DNA of 64,000 bases. Origin: JALZVT01 sp039029135. GTDB taxonomy: Bacteria; Pseudomonadota; Gammaproteobacteria; Pseudomonadales; Azotimanducaceae. The position numbers and the translations under genes were made by a program. The DNA is taken from the NCBI GenBank assembly GCA_039029135.1, contig JBCCGT010000008.1:1-64000 (forward strand), given 5' to 3'. The notes under the pieces are model-generated. The model made no database searches. It was given only the letters and a program-made list of their open reading frames with translations, and had not been told where the DNA came from. Below, in pieces: positions 32,400 to 40,570 of the stretch (positions within the stretch are counted from its first letter, which is position 1; every line of letters begins with the position of its first letter).

Positions 32400-33343
32400 G
32401 CTATAGCGTCTGGATCGACAGATACCTCGGTGAGGTCGCGCGCGGTCTACGCGGCGATGGCCGCGACGACATCGTGGCCGAACTGCGCTCTACGCTTGAA
32501 GACGAGGTGCAGGGCATCGCCGCGCAGGAGGATCGCAACCCCACCGAGGCGGACGCCCGCCAGGTGCTGCAACGGTTCGGCTCGCCGTCTGCGGTAGCTC
32601 ATCAATATTCGCCGCCGCGCAGCCTGATCGGACCGACGCTGTTCCCGGAGTATCTGAGCACGCTCGGCTATCTGTTGGCGCTGACGCTTGCGATTCGCTT
32701 TGTGACCCTGCTGCTGGGCAGCGAGGGCAACAGCGTCTACGGCGCGGCGGAAGACCTGCTGACGGTCGGTTTTTGGACGCTGGCGATCACGACGGGCGTC
32801 TACGCGGCCATCGAGGCCGCGGGTGACTACGAGCCGGCGACGCAGGACTGGCGTCCCGAGCAGCTACCGGAGCCCGAAGCGATCCGCCTGCAGGCGCGGC
32901 CCGGTCACCTGGTGTCGAACCTGATTACGGACGGTTTCTTCCTGCTGTGGTGGACGGGGGCGATCAGCCTCGTCGGCTGGTTCGGTCTGTTCGGCAGCGA
33001 CGTCCGCGTCACGCCGAGCAGCGCTTGGACACCCTTCAACTGGCCGCTGCTGACGCTGATCGGCTGCTCCTTCGCCCTGCACGCCTGCGTGCTGCTGCAG
33101 GGGCACTGGCGCCGCTGGTCGCTCGTCGTCAGCCTGTCTATCAGCGTGGCGCTGGCGGCGATCGGTCTGCTGTTGTTGAACGCCGGCGATCTGGCGGTCG
33201 TGACGGGCGCCGCCTGGGCGGAAACCGACCCGCACATCCTGCGCGCGCTCTGGTGCTCAGTGCTCGTCGTGGTCGGATTCGTGGTCTGGGAGGCCGTCTG
33301 GGCCGCCCGGGTGCTGTTCTTTCGCGCGAGTGCAGCCGACTAG
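32396..33343 (+). CDS. HAAS-domain membrane protein, partner of PadR
   Basis: 315 residues. The N-terminal ~75 residues (MSYSVWIDRYLGEVARGLRG, AELRSTLEDEVQGIAA) form the helical HAAS signalling domain found with PadR regulators. It is followed by hydrophobic segments near 90-110, 125-145, 190-210, 225-245, 250-270 and 285-305. Start is fixed by the ATGA overlap with padR. HAAS membrane proteins act as sensors or regulators, often in stress or development; no enzyme motif is visible here. Confidence 0.82.
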   Translation: MSYSVWIDRYLGEVARGLRGDGRDDIVAELRSTLEDEVQGIAAQEDRNPTEADARQVLQRFGSPSAVAHQYSPPRSLIGPTLFPEYLSTLGYLLALTLAIRFVTLLLGSEGNSVYGAAEDLLTVGFWTLAITTGVYAAIEAAGDYEPATQDWRPEQLPEPEAIRLQARPGHLVSNLITDGFFLLWWTGAISLVGWFGLFGSDVRVTPSSAWTPFNWPLLTLIGCSFALHACVLLQGHWRRWSLVVSLSISVALAAIGLLLLNAGDLAVVTGAAWAETDPHILRALWCSVLVVVGFVVWEAVWAARVLFFRASAAD

Positions 33344-34182
33344 TTGCGCTTGATCGGCACCCAGATCTCGAACTCGCCGCTGCCGGTCATGGGATCGAAG
33401 CGCTCGTCGTAGCGTTCGAAGTCGGGCGTGCTACCCACCTTGTGGCCGCAGTTCGCCAGCCACTCGCCGAAGATGTAGCCCATGGTGTCGCCGATGTGAT
33501 CGAGCGACCCCTCGTGCGTGAACACCGCGTAGTCAGCGGCCGGAATCACGCGGTGTTCGTAGTCATCAGCGGCGGGGGCCGCCGAGACTTCCACGGCGGC
33601 CACATAGGTGAACTCGTCGCCCTGTCCCTGCATGTCCACGCAGACGCCATAGGTCGCGGCGCCGACCTGGTTGGGTACCGAGCCGATCATCGGTCCGAAA
33701 CGCAGCCATAGCTGCGGGATCTCTACGCGCGTGTCGACGGTATAGCGACCCGCCAGGCCCGCGACCTGAAACGCATCAAGTGACCGGTACTCCGGACCGC
33801 GCGGTCTTCTGGTTTGGGTATCGGTCATGTTCAGTGTCTCCTGAATCGGCAGCGCGAAAGGCTGCTTGCGGTAGGTCCCCGGCGTGATGCCGAAGCTCTG
33901 TTTAAACGCGTTGGTGAATCCCTGCTGACTGTCGAAGCCGATGTCGACGCCGATGTCGAGCAGGGAGCGAGGGTCATTCTGGCGCAGCGCCAGCACGGCG
34001 TGTGTCAGGCGCCGCCGGCGCACGTACGCCATGACGGACAGGCCGGTCAGCGCGCGGAACACCCTCGCGAAGTGAAACGACGATTGGTGCGCGGCGCCCG
34101 CGATCGCGTCGAGCGTAAGCGGCTCGAAGAGATGCGCCTCGATGAAGTTGATGGCGAGCTGGTAGCGATGCCGATAGTCCAT
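33340..34182 (-). CDS. AraC-type regulator with GyrI-like effector-binding domain
   Basis: 280 residues from ATG 34182. The N-terminal ~105 residues hold the double helix-turn-helix (LTLDAIAGAAHQSSFHFARV and RSLLDIGVDIGFDSQQGFTN, then FKQSFGITPGTYRK). The C-terminal ~150 residues (VEIPQLWLRFGPMIGSVPNQ, YAVFTHEGSLDHIGDTMGYI, GEFEIWVPIK) are a GyrI-like/SOUL-type small-molecule binding domain, as in Rob and SbmC-related proteins. Its stop overlaps the HAAS gene by 4 bp, convergently. Target genes are unknown. Confidence 0.9.
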   Translation of the reverse strand: MDYRHRYQLAINFIEAHLFEPLTLDAIAGAAHQSSFHFARVFRALTGLSVMAYVRRRRLTHAVLALRQNDPRSLLDIGVDIGFDSQQGFTNAFKQSFGITPGTYRKQPFALPIQETLNMTDTQTRRPRGPEYRSLDAFQVAGLAGRYTVDTRVEIPQLWLRFGPMIGSVPNQVGAATYGVCVDMQGQGDEFTYVAAVEVSAAPAADDYEHRVIPAADYAVFTHEGSLDHIGDTMGYIFGEWLANCGHKVGSTPDFERYDERFDPMTGSGEFEIWVPIKRN

Positions 34183-34311
34183 GCGGCCATTGTGCAGCGC
34201 GCGGGTCGTGGTTGATGAATCCGGATTGCTCAATTCGTGGCGGGGCGGCGAGCGATGCGGCCTGTTCCCGTAGCGAGTAGGCTATGGCGCCCACCCGCTC
34301 AGAGGCTCGAC

Positions 34312-35631
34312 GTGCGAAACATCTGGATTGGACTGGCCGCCGGCGTCATTGGACTTGCGCTGTTGGTGACGCTCGGGGCGCGCCTGCTGCTGGGGGCCTG
34401 GCCCGGGGCGCTCGCCGCGACCGCAGGCGGAATGGGCGCCAAGCTCGCGTGCTCTGCGCGCTTCGTCACCGGCCTGTCCGCCGAGCAGATTCGCGCCGAT
34501 CTCGAAAGCTACTCCCCCGCGTACTCGCTGGTCGATCTCGACTATTCGGACGCGGGTGCCGCGGCCGACCTGTTTGGCGCCGGGGCGCACAGCGCGACCT
34601 ATCGGGCGGGCCAGGGCTGCGCGCTCGACATCGGCGATACCAGCGCGCTCGATTTCGGCGGTCCCGGATCCGTGATGGCGACGCCGCTGCCGCGTGACGG
34701 TGCGCTCGATGCGCTGCTGGCCGATATGCTTACGCGCGACAACGACGCCGGGCTGCAGACGCGGGCGCTGCTGGCGCTGCGCGACGGCGTCGTCGTCGGC
34801 GAGGCCTACGTCCCTGGCACGGACGCGACCACCCCGCATCTGGGCTGGTCGATGGCGAAGACGTTAACCGCGGTGCTGATCGGCCTGCTCGAGCGCGACG
34901 GCACGCTCGCGACCGACGAGCGCGGCCTGTTCGCGCAGTGGCAGGACGAGCGCGCCGACATTCGCGTGCACGACCTGCTGCAGATGAGTTCGGGGCTGGC
35001 GTTCGAGGAGGTCTACGCGCCCGATGCGGACGCGACGCGCATGCTGTTCAACGAGGCGCGCGCATCGGACGTCGCGCGTGATCAGCCGCTGGCTTATCCC
35101 ATCGGCAGCCGCTTCGCCTACTCGTCGGGCACCAGCAATCTGCTGACCCGGCTGTTTCACGAGCGCGTCGGCGGCACGCCGGCGCAGGCGTACGCCTACC
35201 TGCGTGAGCGGCTGCTGCAGCCGCTGGGACTCGCGCACACCATCGTCGAGACCGATCCCAGCGGCGCGTTCGTCGGCAGCTCCTACGTCTATGCGAGCGC
35301 GGAGGACTGGGCGCGGCTGGGCGCGCTGCTGATTCAGGACGGCCGCCATGAGACGGAGCAGCTCTTGAACCCGGCCTTCGTTTCCCGTCTGCAGCAGCCG
35401 AACAACAGCAGCAACGATCCGCGCTACGGCTATCAGGTGTGGCTGAACTCGGCCGCCGGCGCCGAGTCGCGCTGGCCCAGCCTGCCGCGCGACGCCTTCG
35501 CGATGGAGGGTAACCGTGCACAGGTGGTGATGATGCTGCCGAGCGAGCGCGCGGTGATCGTCCGCCTCGGCTGGAGCGCGTCGGGCTATCCGACCGATGA
35601 GCGACTCGCGGCCATAGTCGCCGCGCTTTGA
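34312..35631 (+). CDS. Serine hydrolase of the beta-lactamase/6-aminohexanoate-dimer hydrolase family
   Basis: 439 residues from GTG 34312 (AGAGG upstream); in-frame ATGs farther upstream are less likely because the frame there overlaps the AraC promoter. IWIGLAAGVIGLALLVTLGA is a signal anchor. S180-M-A-K183 is the catalytic S-x-x-K, and Y270-S-S stands for the Y-x-N motif. GYQVWLNSA and the C-terminal EGNRAQVVMMLPSERAVIVR are typical of class C-like hydrolases such as nylon oligomer hydrolase and esterase EstB. Periplasmic orientation is expected. It overlaps the next gene by 4 bp. Confidence 0.85.
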   Translation: MRNIWIGLAAGVIGLALLVTLGARLLLGAWPGALAATAGGMGAKLACSARFVTGLSAEQIRADLESYSPAYSLVDLDYSDAGAAADLFGAGAHSATYRAGQGCALDIGDTSALDFGGPGSVMATPLPRDGALDALLADMLTRDNDAGLQTRALLALRDGVVVGEAYVPGTDATTPHLGWSMAKTLTAVLIGLLERDGTLATDERGLFAQWQDERADIRVHDLLQMSSGLAFEEVYAPDADATRMLFNEARASDVARDQPLAYPIGSRFAYSSGTSNLLTRLFHERVGGTPAQAYAYLRERLLQPLGLAHTIVETDPSGAFVGSSYVYASAEDWARLGALLIQDGRHETEQLLNPAFVSRLQQPNNSSNDPRYGYQVWLNSAAGAESRWPSLPRDAFAMEGNRAQVVMMLPSERAVIVRLGWSASGYPTDERLAAIVAAL

Positions 35632-36938
35632 ACACCTGGCGCTGTTTGCGTGGCCCGCTCGCCCGCCGTCGTCGGCGGACGAGTTTGCGCGAACTGTGGG
35701 TTGCGTGCGTTCTTGCTGCGATCGCGGGCGCTGCCTCCGCGAACGACGTCTGCACGCCGGACTCGCTCGACGGCGATCTCGCGAAGCCGCCGGGCTCGAC
35801 CCGCTTCGCAACCTTCAACGCGTTTCTCAATCGCGCCGCTCCGGGTGAACTCGCGCGCGATCTGGAGCGCGCCGACGATCAGCCGGACGGCGCCGACGCC
35901 CAGATCGGCGCGGTCGCCGAGATCATCCAGCGCGTTCGACCGGACGTGCTGCTGCTGAACGAGTTCGATCACGATGCGGCGGGCGACGGCCTGAGACGGC
36001 TGCAGCGAAATTTTCTGAGCCACGGCCAAAACGGCGCGGCGCCGATCGTCTATCCGCACGTCTACGGCGGCGCATCGAACACCGGCGTGCCGTCGGGCCT
36101 CGATCTGGATCGCGACGGTCGCACCGACGGGGCCGGCGATGCGCTCGGCTACGGCGCTTTCCCGGGCCAGTACGGCATGGCGCTGCTGTCGCGCTGGCCG
36201 CTGGCGCTGGACGCCGTGCGCGCGTTCCGCGAATTTCGCTGGCGGGACATGCCGGGTGCGTTGCTGCCGGACGATACGGCGACCCAGGCGCCGGGGGACT
36301 ATTACGAGCCCGCCGCGCTGCGCGCGCTGCCGCTGTCTTCCAAGAGCCACTGGGACATCCCCGTGCGCATCGGCGACGCGATTGTGCACGTGCTGGCGGC
36401 GCACCCGACGCCCCCCGTGTTCGACGGACCAGAAGACCGCAACGGCCGGCGTAACCACGATGAGATACGCCTGTGGGCCGACTACGTTAGCGGCGCCGCC
36501 GATTATCTTGTCGACGACGCGGGCGCGGCGGGCGCGCTGGGCGAGGCGCGCTTCGTGATCATGGGCGACTACAACGCCGATCCGCTCGACGGCGACAGCA
36601 GCGCGGGCGCCATTGCTCAGCTTACCGAGCACCCCGCGATCGATGCCCGCATCCTTCCCGGCAGCCACGGCGCGAGCGTCGATGCACGTGGCGAGGGTGG
36701 GGCGAACGCCAAGCAGCGCGGCGACGCGCGGCTCGACACCGCCGATCTCAACCCGGCGGGTCCCGGCAATCTGCGCATCGACTACGTGCTGCCGTCGCGC
36801 TTTGGTCTCGACGTCGTCTGCGGCGGGGTCTTCTGGCCGCGCCCCTGGGAGGACACCTATCGACTGGTTGGCTCGGGCTACCCCGTCGTCTCGTCAGATC
36901 ATCGCTTGGTCTGGCTGGACGTGCGCGTGCGGCCCTGA
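35628..36938 (+). CDS. Exported endonuclease/exonuclease/phosphatase (EEP)-fold protein
   Basis: 436 residues with a TTG start whose second base begins the preceding stop (TTGA), implying coupled translation. LRELWVACVLAAIAGAASAN is a signal sequence. FATFNAFLNR and LLNEFDHD (Asn and Glu of the metal site), YGMALLSRWPL, VHVLAAHPTPPVF (His), MGDYNADPLDGD and SSDHRLVWLDV (the terminal S-D-H) are the EEP motifs in order. Such proteins are extracellular nucleases or phosphodiesterases. Its 3' end overlaps the convergent GH92-like gene by 40 bp. Confidence 0.88.
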   Translation: MNTWRCLRGPLARRRRRTSLRELWVACVLAAIAGAASANDVCTPDSLDGDLAKPPGSTRFATFNAFLNRAAPGELARDLERADDQPDGADAQIGAVAEIIQRVRPDVLLLNEFDHDAAGDGLRRLQRNFLSHGQNGAAPIVYPHVYGGASNTGVPSGLDLDRDGRTDGAGDALGYGAFPGQYGMALLSRWPLALDAVRAFREFRWRDMPGALLPDDTATQAPGDYYEPAALRALPLSSKSHWDIPVRIGDAIVHVLAAHPTPPVFDGPEDRNGRRNHDEIRLWADYVSGAADYLVDDAGAAGALGEARFVIMGDYNADPLDGDSSAGAIAQLTEHPAIDARILPGSHGASVDARGEGGANAKQRGDARLDTADLNPAGPGNLRIDYVLPSRFGLDVVCGGVFWPRPWEDTYRLVGSGYPVVSSDHRLVWLDVRVRP

Positions 36939-39052
36939 TCCCGCAGCGGGCTGGGCGGCGGATGGCCAAACCCCCATGCCCCGGGACGATCCGTCAAGTC
37001 GAACGTCAGCGTCGCGCCGGCCGCAATCTCCGCGTGGCGCAGCCAGGCGCGCTCTAGCGGTTTGCCGTCTAACAGCACGCCGCGGATGTAGACGTTCTGC
37101 GCGCTTGCCGCGGGCGCCTCTATCGCCAGCACCCGGTCCGCGCTACCCAGCCGAATGCGCGCCGCGCTGAACACGGGCGCGGTCAGGAAGTACCAGTCCT
37201 GTCCCATCATCGGATACAGACCGAGCGAGCCGCAAATGTAGAAGGCAGCGTGGCAGCCCATGTCTTCGTTGTCCGGCAGGCCGTTGCGCGCGCTCGAGTA
37301 GGCCTTGGCCAGCACCTCGCGCAGTCGCGCGGAGGATTTATCGGGCCTGCCGGCGTAGTGATACAGCAGCGGGATGTGCATGAACGTCTCTTTCGTGACG
37401 CGGCGTTTTTCCGCGAAGAACGCGTCGAGTCGCGCCGCGAACGCCTCGGGTCCGCCGCAGCGTGCTACCAAACCTTCGAAGTCGTGCTGGACGTTGTAGC
37501 TCCACGCCCGACTGACGCCCTCGTAGAAGTAGGGATCGTTCCACGAATCGGGTAGCGCGCGGTTCATGTCGAAGGGCTGGGCCCAGTCGCCCTTCGGCGT
37601 GCGGGGGGCGAAGTGCTGCAGCTCCTCGTGCCACAGGTTCCAGACCTTGCCGGAGCTCGCGAAGGCTTGGCTCGCGATGTCCGCTTCGTCGAGCGCGAGC
37701 GCGAGAGAGCCGGTGCACCAATCCTGGTAGGCGTATTCCAGATGGCGGCTGACGCAGTTGATCGCGCGCGTCGAGACGTAGCCCAGATCCCGATAGTCCG
37801 GCAGGTAGCGGCCGTGGCTATACGGATCGTCCGATTCGACTTCGTTGTTCTTGTGCATGTAGTGCAGCGCCCGACGGTAGTCGACGCCCTCGACGCCCTT
37901 CAGCCTGGCCTCGTTGAACAGGATGTCGGCCGAGCTGCCGCCCTGCACCTTGGTGCTGTGGCCGGCAATCCACGCGTCGGGCAGCCAGCCGCGCTGCTCG
38001 GCGATGTCCAGCAGACAGTTCAGCATATCCCGCGTCAGCTCCGGCGCGATCAGCGTGATCAGCGAGTTGGCGTTGCGGATGCTGTCCCACAGGCAGTAGA
38101 TCTCCGAGAAGTGGCGGTGCTCGGACGGCCAGTGATGAAACTCGTCTGCCGCGCCCAGATCGGTGGGCATGCACAGCAGCCGGGTGATGAACGTGTGGAA
38201 GATCCGGCGCTGCTCCGCGCTGCCGCCGCTGACCTGGATGCGATCGAACCAGCGCTGCCACGCGGCGCGATTGGCCTGCTCGATCTCTGCGAAGCTGTAG
38301 GGCTCGGCCTCTCTGGCCAGGCTCGCGCGCGCGTGCGCGCGGCTTGCGAACGACACGCCGATGCGCAGCTCGATGGTGCCGGCGTCGTTCCAGTGCGCCA
38401 GGCTGCGCACTCGAGTACCGCGGCCCTGGGGATCGTCGCAGAGCGCGCCGTCCGCGGACACGATCGTCCGGTCGGGGGCCCGGCTGAGGACGCCCACGAA
38501 GCAGACGCGATATGGCTCGTCGTGCCCCCAGCCGCCGCGGAAGATGCCGTAGCCCTCGAAACGATCCGCGGCGGTCCACTCGAATTCGGCCTCGACGCAG
38601 CGCGCGTGCTTGAGGGGATGAAACTCGTGCACGGCGCTGGCGTCGATCATGACGCCGCCGGCGCTTTGTGCGGGAAAGGTGAAGCGGCTGACGCCGCAGC
38701 GCGCAGCGGCGGTTAGCTCGACGCGGATGCCGCCCGGACCCTGCTCGACGCTGTAGTAGCCGACGCGCGCGGTCTCGTTGTGGCGCTCGAACGGCATCGG
38801 CACGCTTGTCCAGTGACCGCTGAACGCCTGCACGCCGACGTTACCGAAGCGACCCTCGCCGCCCGTGCCGCTGACGTGCGTGTGGCTGTAGCCCTGCAGC
38901 GGCAGGTCGCTGCGATAGCCGTGGGTACGATGCGGCGCGACCGTATCGGGACCGAGGCGCACGAGACCGAGCGGATGGTACGGCCCGCATAGGGTGCTGC
39001 CCGGGCCGTCGACGCCGATGAACGGATCGACGTAGTCGAGCGGCTCGGTCAC
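36899..39052 (-). CDS. GH92-like glycoside hydrolase (alpha-1,2-mannosidase family)
   Basis: 717 residues with a GTG start overlapping the transporter stop (GTGA). DYVDPFIGVDGPGSTLCGPY, LQGYSHTHVSGTGG and EGVSRAWSYNVQHDFEGLVA follow GH92 order. Canonical HGNEP-x-H is replaced by TKETFMHIPLLYHYAGRP, where the aligned Glu would be the acid, and GLPDNEDMGCHAAFYICGSL stands for the GNDD catalytic-base region. No signal peptide is present, so a cytoplasmic enzyme acting on imported oligosaccharide is likely. GH92 enzymes are Ca-dependent inverting exo-mannosidases; the altered motif may mean another substrate. Confidence 0.85.
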   Translation of the reverse strand: MTEPLDYVDPFIGVDGPGSTLCGPYHPLGLVRLGPDTVAPHRTHGYRSDLPLQGYSHTHVSGTGGEGRFGNVGVQAFSGHWTSVPMPFERHNETARVGYYSVEQGPGGIRVELTAAARCGVSRFTFPAQSAGGVMIDASAVHEFHPLKHARCVEAEFEWTAADRFEGYGIFRGGWGHDEPYRVCFVGVLSRAPDRTIVSADGALCDDPQGRGTRVRSLAHWNDAGTIELRIGVSFASRAHARASLAREAEPYSFAEIEQANRAAWQRWFDRIQVSGGSAEQRRIFHTFITRLLCMPTDLGAADEFHHWPSEHRHFSEIYCLWDSIRNANSLITLIAPELTRDMLNCLLDIAEQRGWLPDAWIAGHSTKVQGGSSADILFNEARLKGVEGVDYRRALHYMHKNNEVESDDPYSHGRYLPDYRDLGYVSTRAINCVSRHLEYAYQDWCTGSLALALDEADIASQAFASSGKVWNLWHEELQHFAPRTPKGDWAQPFDMNRALPDSWNDPYFYEGVSRAWSYNVQHDFEGLVARCGGPEAFAARLDAFFAEKRRVTKETFMHIPLLYHYAGRPDKSSARLREVLAKAYSSARNGLPDNEDMGCHAAFYICGSLGLYPMMGQDWYFLTAPVFSAARIRLGSADRVLAIEAPAASAQNVYIRGVLLDGKPLERAWLRHAEIAAGATLTFDLTDRPGAWGFGHPPPSPLRDQGRTRTSSQTKR

Positions 39053-40464
39053 GCGCCGCCGCGCCGGCGTGCGAGCCGTGCCTGGACGTCCGTGAGGGCG
39101 GTCCGCGTCAGGGTGTAGCGACTCAGCATCGCGATCGGCACCACGAACAGCAGGTTGACGGCGATGCCGTCGATGAAGGCGAGGCGAAAGAGTGTGTCGC
39201 CCGCGACGCTGCCGGGCGTCGATGCTTTCGGAAACGCGATGACGTAGTCGAGCAGCAGCCCGCCGATGATCAGGCCGAGGCTGGTTACGGCCTTGGCCGA
39301 GAAGGCGATCGACGAGGCGTAGATGCCCTCCTGGCGCAGGCCCGTGTGCAGCTCCTGCTCATCGACCAGGTCCGCCGTCATCGACGAGAACATGATGCCG
39401 CCGATGGTCATGCAGAGCACGAACAGGGCGCCCTGAATGACCAACGCGATCAACAGCGATGGATCGCCGTTGTCCGGCCAGACGTCTGCGAACCGCAGGA
39501 TGACCTTCAGCATGCCGAGCACCGCCGCGAGCGACAGCATCAGCATCAGGATGCGGTGTTTTTCGAACCGTCGCTGCAGCGGCTGGGCGGCGGCGATGCC
39601 GATCAGCGCGCCGCAGATCGTCAGGGTGAACCAGCGCAGGTCCTCGGCGACGAACTCCCAAAAGTAGGTGTTCATATAGATGTCGAAAACGCCGCCGATG
39701 CCGGAAAGGCCGGCGAAAATCAGATGGCCGACCAGTATCAGCCGGAAGTTGCGGCTGCGCAGGGACAGCAGGATCTGGCGCAGCAGCGCGCCGACGCTCA
39801 CGCGCGACGCCGCGTCGACCGGCTGCAGCAGGTAGGGCACCTCGCGCCGGGTCAGGTGGGTGGTGATGAGTACCCAAAGCGTCATCAGGCTGCCAAGTAC
39901 GACGGCGAACACCGGGTAGGCATCGGGGTTGAGCTGCCCCGCCGGGTGCTGCTCGGTCGACGCGAACACATAGGTCAACACGCAGAACGCGAACACCACG
40001 CCGCCGATCCAGCCGACCAGGTGCCGATACGCGATGATCGATGTTCGCTCGACATAGTCGTCGGAGTACTCCGCGGCCAGCGCGTTCCAAGGCACGACGA
40101 AAAAAGTGAACGCGATGTGCAGCAGTACGGTGTTGACCAGCAGCCAAGCAGTTAGAACACCGTGCCCCGCGTCCGCCGGCGGAGAAAACAGCAGATAGCC
40201 CAGCACGCCGATCGGCACGGCGGCCGCGTACATGAACGGGTGACGGCGTCCCAAGCGGGACTTGAACTGATCGGAATAGGCGCCGACCAGCGGATCGGTG
40301 ATCGCGTCGATCAACAGCGCCGCCGCCAGCGCGATCGACGCGGCGGTGGCGGGCACGCCCAGTATTTGGTTGTAGTACAGCAGCAGCACGGCGCTGAACG
40401 CCCAGTCCTTGTGGCTGCCGGGCAGTGCACCGATGCCCTGATAGATCTTGGTCGTTACCGGCAC
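39049..40464 (-). CDS. GPH-family sugar:cation symporter (MFS)
   Basis: 471 residues, GTG start. TKIYQGIGALPGSHKDWAFS and the LIDAITDPLVGAYSDQFKSR signature with LGRRHPFMYA identify the glycoside-pentoside-hexuronide cation symporter family (MelB-like). Twelve hydrophobic segments are visible. It is 4 bp-overlapped with the GH92-like gene, so the two form an operon: import of a sugar or glycoside followed by cytoplasmic cleavage. MFS_2-type lipid transporters also share this fold, but the glycosidase neighbour favours a sugar. Confidence 0.88.
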   Translation of the reverse strand: MPVTTKIYQGIGALPGSHKDWAFSAVLLLYYNQILGVPATAASIALAAALLIDAITDPLVGAYSDQFKSRLGRRHPFMYAAAVPIGVLGYLLFSPPADAGHGVLTAWLLVNTVLLHIAFTFFVVPWNALAAEYSDDYVERTSIIAYRHLVGWIGGVVFAFCVLTYVFASTEQHPAGQLNPDAYPVFAVVLGSLMTLWVLITTHLTRREVPYLLQPVDAASRVSVGALLRQILLSLRSRNFRLILVGHLIFAGLSGIGGVFDIYMNTYFWEFVAEDLRWFTLTICGALIGIAAAQPLQRRFEKHRILMLMLSLAAVLGMLKVILRFADVWPDNGDPSLLIALVIQGALFVLCMTIGGIMFSSMTADLVDEQELHTGLRQEGIYASSIAFSAKAVTSLGLIIGGLLLDYVIAFPKASTPGSVAGDTLFRLAFIDGIAVNLLFVVPIAMLSRYTLTRTALTDVQARLARRRGGA

Positions 40465-40570
40465 CGGACCGACCCGCTGCCGCTCTCGACGGTACTGCCT
40501 GGCGTCGTCGTGCGGGCTCGATCGAGTTTCGGTAGTCGCTATCGCCGTGTCCCCAGGCCGCGCTGCACGA

